From an uncultured Lachnospiraceae bacterium (GTDB taxonomy: Bacteria > Bacillota > Clostridia > Lachnospirales > Lachnospiraceae): a DNA stretch of 55,141 nt. The stretch is taken from positions 1 to 55,141 of the forward strand of contig CACZBZ010000032.1 of the NCBI GenBank assembly GCA_902779505.1, written 5' to 3'. Below the pieces are notes generated by a model. The model was not told where the DNA came from. It made no database searches and saw nothing but the letters and a program-made list of their open reading frames with translations. Shown one piece after another: positions 50,297 to 55,141 of this stretch; the stretch's first letter is position 1; every line of letters begins with the position of its first letter. Both the position numbers and the translations under genes were made by a program.

Positions 50297-52462
50297 ATGA
50301 AGTGTTTGATACTTGCAGGCGGAAGAGGCGACAGAATGTGGCCTCTTTCAAGAAAAAACAACCCTAAACAGTTCATACCGATCAAAAACAAGCATTCCAT
50401 ATTTCAGGAGACGGTTGCCAGAAATATGGCTTTTTGTGATGAATTCATAATAGCATCAAGCACTGACTACGAATCCATAATCGAGAATCAGATGAAGTCC
50501 TTCAGAGGACTTACCTACAGATGTATCTATGAAGGTATTGGGAAAAGTACCACCATGCCTGTCATTATGGCAGCGTTGTCACTTCCCCAGTCGGAGATGC
50601 TTTTTGTTGTATCATCGGATCATTTGATAAGCGGAGAATCCTACAAGGACGACATCATCAGAGCCAAGAATCTGGCCAAAGAAGGTGCTCTCGTCAGCTT
50701 TGGTATGGGGATGTTCCTTTTCAATGTGGGTGATTTTATCAATGAGATAAGACTGAAAGCTCCCGATATATATGAAAAGTGTGCCAAGAGCTATGTTAAG
50801 AGAGAAGTTGTCGGTAATAAGGTATACTACGGCGCAGAGGAACTTGAGGATATCCCTTCAAAATCCATAGAATCCGCTCTTTTTGAGATAAGTGACAAGA
50901 CAAAAGTAATCGAGTCCGAATTCGAATGGAAAGATGTGGGCAGTCTTGATGACCTTGATCATATCGATGCCATATGCGAGGGCGCTGATCAGGTTATCGA
51001 TAATAAATGTGTCAATACAACCGTTGTCAATCAATCCGAGAAAAAGCTGGTATTGGTCAACCATCTTAAGGACGTTATGGTTGTAAATACCGACGACGCC
51101 ATTTATATAGGCAACAAGGGAGATTCCAACGACCTTAAGCAGATCATCCGTGCTTCAAAGAGCATGTGGGGATATTTCGACAGAAGTTCCGTATTCTACA
51201 GAACCTGGGGTGAATTCCATCTTCTGGAATCCAATCCGGATGTGGGATACCAGGTAAGAAAAGTTGAGGTATTACCGGGCCGTACAACCCTTCTTCAGGC
51301 TCATAAGAACAGGAAAGAGAATCTTACCATCGTATCCGGTACAGGCAGGGCTCTTATCGGAGGTATGGTTTTTACCGTATCGGCTGGTGATACGCTTACT
51401 GTAGGATATAATGTTGAACATCAGATATCATGTACAAGTGATGAATCTCTGGTCTACATAGAGACTGATTTCGGAAAAGAACTTAAGATTGAAGATTTTC
51501 AGTCTGAAAAAAATAAAGCAGTGCCGTCGGCTGTCAATCTGGGATATGAGATTGAACCATTCTATAAGCTGTCTCCCTCTTATAAGGATTATATCTGGGG
51601 TGGCACCAAGCTCAGAGATGTGTACGGCAAAGAATGTGATTATGATGTTATAGCCGAGAGCTGGGAACTGTCAGCTCATCCGGACGGACAGAGCATAGTG
51701 GCATCAGGCAGGTTCAAGGGTATGCCTTTCGGAGAATTCCTAAGAACCATAGGCGATGAGAATCTGGGCTGGAAATATTCCGGCGGAAGAGCTTTCCCTC
51801 TTTTAGTAAAACTCATCGATGCCAAAGAAGATCTGTCTATCCAGGTTCATCCCGATGACGAATATGCTCTTGAGCATGAGAATGAATACGGCAAGAGCGA
51901 ACTCTGGTATATCCTGTCTGCAGAGGAAGGTGCATGCCTCTACGTGGGCTTCAAGGAAGATACTGACAAGAAGAAAGTAAAGCAGGCTGTTGCCGATGGA
52001 AGCATTATGCCTATGCTTAACAAGATAGAAGTGAAGGCGGGAGAGAGTTATTACATTCCCGCAGGTACGGTACATGCCATAGGAAAAGGCTGTTTGATAT
52101 GTGAGATTCAGCAGAATTCCAATACCACTTACAGATTGTACGATTACGATCGTGTGGACAAATACGGCAACAAACGTAAGCTGGATATCGAAAAAGCCCT
52201 TGATGTCATCGATTATTCAAAATATAAAGGCAACAAAGAATGCAAATATTTTGAATGCAACATGGTGGAAGTTAAAAAGAGCCACAACATCAAGATGAGT
52301 ACCGAATCCTTCTGTGCACTGATGTTTGTTGAAGGTTCTGGCCGAATATCATGCAATGATTATGAGATGGATATTCAGAAGGGTGACTGCATATTTGTTC
52401 CCAAAGGCGAAGGTGTCTTGAAAGTTAAAGGCAGTCTGAAGATGATATTATCCAAATTATAG
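50297..52462 (+). CDS. Fused mannose-1-phosphate guanylyltransferase / mannose-6-phosphate isomerase, with an internal gap
   Basis: A 721-residue fusion. Residues 1-280: nucleotidyltransferase (CLILAGGRGDRMWPLSRKN, VVSSDHLI, FEWKDVGSLDDL). About 290-400: cupin of the ManC type (WGEFHLLESNPDVGYQVRKV, LQAHKNRKEN). About 415-721: class I phosphomannose isomerase (KDYIWGGTKL, LVKLIDAKEDLSIQVHPDD, YIPAGTVHAIGKG). Together they turn fructose-6-P-derived mannose into GDP-mannose for surface glycans. After GALVSFG the chain jumps to MGMFLFNVGDF; about 45-50 residues normal in ManC, including the EKP substrate motif, are missing in frame. The guanylyltransferase should not work as written. Confidence 0.92.
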   Translation: MKCLILAGGRGDRMWPLSRKNNPKQFIPIKNKHSIFQETVARNMAFCDEFIIASSTDYESIIENQMKSFRGLTYRCIYEGIGKSTTMPVIMAALSLPQSEMLFVVSSDHLISGESYKDDIIRAKNLAKEGALVSFGMGMFLFNVGDFINEIRLKAPDIYEKCAKSYVKREVVGNKVYYGAEELEDIPSKSIESALFEISDKTKVIESEFEWKDVGSLDDLDHIDAICEGADQVIDNKCVNTTVVNQSEKKLVLVNHLKDVMVVNTDDAIYIGNKGDSNDLKQIIRASKSMWGYFDRSSVFYRTWGEFHLLESNPDVGYQVRKVEVLPGRTTLLQAHKNRKENLTIVSGTGRALIGGMVFTVSAGDTLTVGYNVEHQISCTSDESLVYIETDFGKELKIEDFQSEKNKAVPSAVNLGYEIEPFYKLSPSYKDYIWGGTKLRDVYGKECDYDVIAESWELSAHPDGQSIVASGRFKGMPFGEFLRTIGDENLGWKYSGGRAFPLLVKLIDAKEDLSIQVHPDDEYALEHENEYGKSELWYILSAEEGACLYVGFKEDTDKKKVKQAVADGSIMPMLNKIEVKAGESYYIPAGTVHAIGKGCLICEIQQNSNTTYRLYDYDRVDKYGNKRKLDIEKALDVIDYSKYKGNKECKYFECNMVEVKKSHNIKMSTESFCALMFVEGSGRISCNDYEMDIQKGDCIFVPKGEGVLKVKGSLKMILSKL

Positions 52463-52473
52463 ATAAGTGAGTC

Positions 52474-52517
52474 AATCCTCTCTGTCCGAGGTGGTCGGAT
52501 GGAGGGGATTTTTTTGT
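52474..52517 (+). terminator. Intrinsic terminator after manC-manA
   Basis: AATCCTCTC...GTCCGA pairs with TCGGAT...GAGGGGATT, followed by seven T. Confidence 0.9.
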
Positions 52518-52610
52518 TTATAGGGCTTTCGAAAGGGTTAGTTGCGGTTATTTTTTTTTGCATTAAAATTCTGATAATAAGAACAATATACAAAAAACAC
52601 GCCCTGCATA

Positions 52611-52639
52611 TTGTAAATTGTTTGAATATTTAGTAAAAT
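52611..52639 (+). promoter_or_regulatory. Promoter of the EF-G-like gene
   Basis: TTGTAA (52611-52616) and TAAAAT (52634-52639) are 17 bp apart, giving a leader of about 48 nt to ATG 52695. Confidence 0.55.
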
Positions 52640-52694
52640 AATGCATGTGGGTATTGGGGACTCACAACACACTACAAAATTGGAGGATAAACAT

Positions 52695-54788
52695 ATGAAT
52701 GTTTACACAACTGACAAGATCCGTAACGTTGTCCTTTTAGGACATGGAGGGGCCGGCAAGACCAGTCTTGCAGAGGCTATGGCTTATTTGGGGGGCATTA
52801 CATCAAGACTGGGTAAAGTACCTGATGGAAATACCGTCAGTGATTTCGGCAAGGAAGAGCAGAAGAGACAGTTTTCTATCTCAACATCCGTTATTCCTGT
52901 TGAATGGGAAGGTGTTAAGATCAATATTCTTGACGCTCCCGGATATTTTGATTTTGTAGGTGAAGCAGAAGAAGCTGCAAGTGCAGCCGATGCAGCCATT
53001 ATCGTTGTAAGCGGTAAGGCAGGTATAGAAGTTGGAACAGAAAAAGCGTGGGAATTGTGTGACAAATACAAACTTCCCAGAATGATATACGTATCCGACA
53101 TGGATATCGATAATGCATCTTTCCGTCAGGTTGTTGAAGATATGACAGCTAAGTACGGTAAGAAGATGGCTCCTTTCCATCTTCCCATAAGAGAAGATGA
53201 GAAGTTTGTCGGATATATCAATGTTATCGCTGAGCAGGGTTACAGATGGGAAGGCAAGGAAGTTGTTGAATGTGATATTCCCGATTACAGCAAGAGCAAC
53301 CTTGATCTCTTCAGAGATACTCTTATGGAATCTGTGGCTGAGACCAGCGAAGAATTTATGGAGAGATATTTTGGCGGTGAGACATTCTCTGAGGCTGAGA
53401 TTCGTGCAGCACTTCGAACCAATGTCCTTGACGGTTCCATAGTTCCCATGACAATGGGTTCAAGTACATTGTGTCAGGGTGTTTATACATTGCTTGACGA
53501 TATCATCAAATACTTCCCGAGTCCGGAGAACAGAGATGTTGCAGGTGTTAACCTCAAGACTAATGAGATCTTCGAAGCCAATTATGATTTCTCTAAGGCT
53601 AAGAGTGCTTACATCTGGAAGACTATAGTTGATCCATTTATCGGAAAATACAGTCTTATTAAGGTTTATTCCGGCGTTATCAAATCCGATGATGTCCTCT
53701 ATAACAAGGATAAGGACGTTGAAGAGAAGTTGTCTAAGCTCTATGTTCTTCAGGGCAACAAGCCTATCGAAGTTTCTGAGCTTCATGCCGGTGATATCGG
53801 TGCCATTGCCAAGCTTACGGCTGCCAGAACAGGTAATACTCTGTCAACAAAGGCTACAACCATTCAGTATGGTAAGGTGGATCTCCCGGTTCCTTACACA
53901 TACAGAAGATACAAGGCTGTTAACAAGGCTGATATCGATAAGATCAGCCAGTCTTTGCAGAAGATGATGCATGAAGACCTTACTCTCAGAAACGTTAACG
54001 ATGCTGAGAATCATCAGCTTCTCTTATACGGAATGAGCGAGCAGCATCTTGAAATCGTGTGCAGCAAGCTTCTTAATGAGTACAAGGTTGAGATTGAACT
54101 GTCAGATCCTAAGGTAGCTTACAAAGAGACCATTAAGAAGAAATCCGACGTTGAATACAAGTATAAGAAGCAGTCAGGCGGACACGGTCAGTATGGTCAC
54201 GTTAAGATGACTTTCGAACCTTCCGGCGATATCGAGACTCCTTATGTATTTGAACAGATAGTTGTAGGTGGAGCCGTTCCCAAGAACTTCTTCCCTGCAG
54301 TTGAAAAGGGTCTTGTTGAAAGTGTAGGTAGAGGACCTCTTGCAGCATATCCCGTTGTGGGTATCAAGGCTGTTCTTTACGATGGATCATACCATCCGGT
54401 TGATTCTTCGGAGCAGGCATTCAAGATGGCTACTATTCAGGCCTTCAAGAAAGGTATCATGGAAGCGGGACCTATTCTTCTTGAGCCTATCATGAGCCTT
54501 AAGGTTACTGTACCTGATGCTTATACCGGTGATGTTATGGGTGATCTTAACAAGCGTCGAGGCAGAGTGCTTGGTATGAATCCTACCAACAACGGTAAGC
54601 AGGTTATCGAGGCCGAGGTGCCTATGAGTACAATCTTCAGATATTGTACAGACTTAAGATCCATGACCGGCGGTAGCGGAACTTATGAATATGAATTCGC
54701 ACGCTATGAGCAGTGTCCTTCAGATGTTCAGGAGAAGGAAGTTGCTGCAAGAGCAGCTAAGGTTGCCGAGAACAACGTGGACGAATAA
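52695..54788 (+). CDS. EF-G paralogue (elongation factor G-like GTPase)
   Basis: A 697-residue translational GTPase started at ATG 52695 with GGAGG 8 bp upstream; the frame opens at 52641 without a site. G1 is GHGGAGKTSLAEAM instead of the AHIDAGKTT of housekeeping EF-G; G3 is DAPGYFDF; the G4 NKxD is replaced by SDMD. Domains II-V follow (KQSGGHGQYGHVKMTFEP, MGDLNKRRGRVLGM). The family (EF-G2-type) lacks a settled role, perhaps recycling or stress translation. The main fusA is probably elsewhere. Length is normal. Confidence 0.93.
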   Translation: MNVYTTDKIRNVVLLGHGGAGKTSLAEAMAYLGGITSRLGKVPDGNTVSDFGKEEQKRQFSISTSVIPVEWEGVKINILDAPGYFDFVGEAEEAASAADAAIIVVSGKAGIEVGTEKAWELCDKYKLPRMIYVSDMDIDNASFRQVVEDMTAKYGKKMAPFHLPIREDEKFVGYINVIAEQGYRWEGKEVVECDIPDYSKSNLDLFRDTLMESVAETSEEFMERYFGGETFSEAEIRAALRTNVLDGSIVPMTMGSSTLCQGVYTLLDDIIKYFPSPENRDVAGVNLKTNEIFEANYDFSKAKSAYIWKTIVDPFIGKYSLIKVYSGVIKSDDVLYNKDKDVEEKLSKLYVLQGNKPIEVSELHAGDIGAIAKLTAARTGNTLSTKATTIQYGKVDLPVPYTYRRYKAVNKADIDKISQSLQKMMHEDLTLRNVNDAENHQLLLYGMSEQHLEIVCSKLLNEYKVEIELSDPKVAYKETIKKKSDVEYKYKKQSGGHGQYGHVKMTFEPSGDIETPYVFEQIVVGGAVPKNFFPAVEKGLVESVGRGPLAAYPVVGIKAVLYDGSYHPVDSSEQAFKMATIQAFKKGIMEAGPILLEPIMSLKVTVPDAYTGDVMGDLNKRRGRVLGMNPTNNGKQVIEAEVPMSTIFRYCTDLRSMTGGSGTYEYEFARYEQCPSDVQEKEVAARAAKVAENNVDE

Positions 54789-54823
54789 AGCATATATTAC
54801 ATCCTTTTTGTGGTGTGTGGTGG

Positions 54824-54856
54824 GAACCCCCGAAAGAATCTTTCTTTCGGGGGTTC
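54824..54856 (+). terminator. Strong GC-rich hairpin after the EF-G-like gene
   Basis: GAACCCCCGAAAGA and TCTTTCGGGGGTTC form a perfect 14-bp stem. Only a short T-stretch follows, so termination is likely but not certain. Confidence 0.75.
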
Positions 54857-54865
54857 TGATGATGT

Positions 54866-55033
54866 CTGAATATATTATTCCACTGCCTCTAAATAATTCT
54901 AAGCTCATAGGCATTCTTCAGGGCAAAGCCTTTTTTGCGGAACTCGCTTCGCTCAGACAGTCCTCAAAAAGGCTTTTCAGAATGCCCATTCACTAAGAAT
55001 TATTTACAAAGGACATTGGAATAATATATTCAG
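54866..55033. repeat. 168-bp foldback element with perfect 17-bp ends
   Basis: CTGAATATATTATTCCA (54866-54882) is the exact complement of 55017-55033. Further nested arms match: AAATAATTCT with 54996-55005, GGCATTCT (54910-54917) with 54979-54986, and AAAGCCTTTTT (54925-54935) with 54966-54976. The whole could fold into one long hairpin. No coding frame of note is inside. It resembles a MITE or a structured intergenic repeat. Confidence 0.75.
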
Positions 55034-55062
55034 GCGGAATCATTCCTAAGCCTTTCTAAAGA

Positions 55063-55129
55063 CTTTCCGAATATATGCTTATGAATTTAGAATCTTTTGA
55101 GCGATATTCAAAAATATATATTCGGAAAG
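55063..55129. repeat. Second inverted repeat at the right edge
   Basis: CTTTCCGAATATAT (55063-55076) is the exact complement of 55116-55129. It shares the GAATATAT core with the neighbouring foldback. Together the two fill the gene-free 54789-55141, and the element may continue past the window. Confidence 0.55.
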
Positions 55130-55141
55130 GCGATTATAAGG

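Noticed and set aside
1-55141. tRNA or rRNA genes
   Set aside because: No cloverleaf or rRNA-like sequence was recognised by reading; a tRNA or rRNA search program was not available.

Overview
The window looks like a chromosomal segment of an anaerobic Firmicute of the Lachnospiraceae (Butyrivibrio/Roseburia/Coprococcus-like; genus not resolved). Reasons: a complete set of Rnf genes in the order C-D-G-E-A-B, a sodium-pump type decarboxylase cluster with the alanine-rich biotin carrier and lipoprotein-like gamma subunit typical of that family, ispH directly coupled to a ribosomal-protein-S1-like gene, a Firmicute-type 6S RNA, GGAGG ribosome binding sites and moderate GC content. Apart from the first 4 kb it is mostly core genome.

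Layout. 0-4 kb is accessory: the tail of an unidentified gene and its terminator, an IS30-family element (243-2021) with a 15-bp target duplication and a 20-bp-period repeat array, and a hipB-hipA toxin-antitoxin pair. 3.7-5.4 kb: a NusG_II-ApbE fusion divergent from a Gx-type membrane transporter; both belong with Rnf-type flavin electron transport. 5.4-12.7 kb: alaS, rpsU, a metallophosphoesterase, scpA-scpB, an acidic protein and a membrane diguanylate cyclase. 12.8-18 kb: carboxyltransferase, gamma, biotin carrier, beta and 5S-like subunits of a biotin-dependent Na+-translocating decarboxylase or transcarboxylase. 18-25.5 kb: TetR, a broken RpiR regulator, a flavoprotein, cmk, ispH, S1, cheR, and a reverse-strand RNase H-like exonuclease gene. 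25.5-32.3 kb: rnfCDGEAB, a membrane-anchored GH25 muramidase and an AP2/HNH-like protein. 32.4-42.7 kb: thrC, a broken citrate synthase (reverse), Xaa-Pro aminopeptidase, a heterodimeric ABC exporter, a 3 x 169-bp tandem repeat and an iron alcohol dehydrogenase. 42.8-55.1 kb: 6S RNA, yihY, pheS-pheT, M18 aminopeptidase, queA, a PilZ protein, a manC-manA fusion, an EF-G paralogue and a foldback repeat.

How the genes fit together. Rnf (Na+ or H+ from ferredoxin:NAD+) and the biotin decarboxylase are both ion pumps of fermentative energy metabolism; RnfD and RnfG carry SGAT motifs that ApbE-type transferases flavinylate, and an ApbE gene is present 20 kb away. GGDEF and PilZ genes point to c-di-GMP signalling.

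The most striking observation is that at least ten otherwise well-conserved genes each lack a short internal block (estimated 12 to about 150 bp), often a catalytic or core motif: apbE, the metallophosphoesterase (GNHE motif), oadB (start), rpiR (twice), rnfA, rnfB, citrate synthase, both ABC exporter subunits and manC. Some losses keep the frame and some break it. Assembly artefact is the leading explanation, but a real deletion process is not excluded from sequence alone. No rRNA, tRNA, CRISPR array or prophage was seen.
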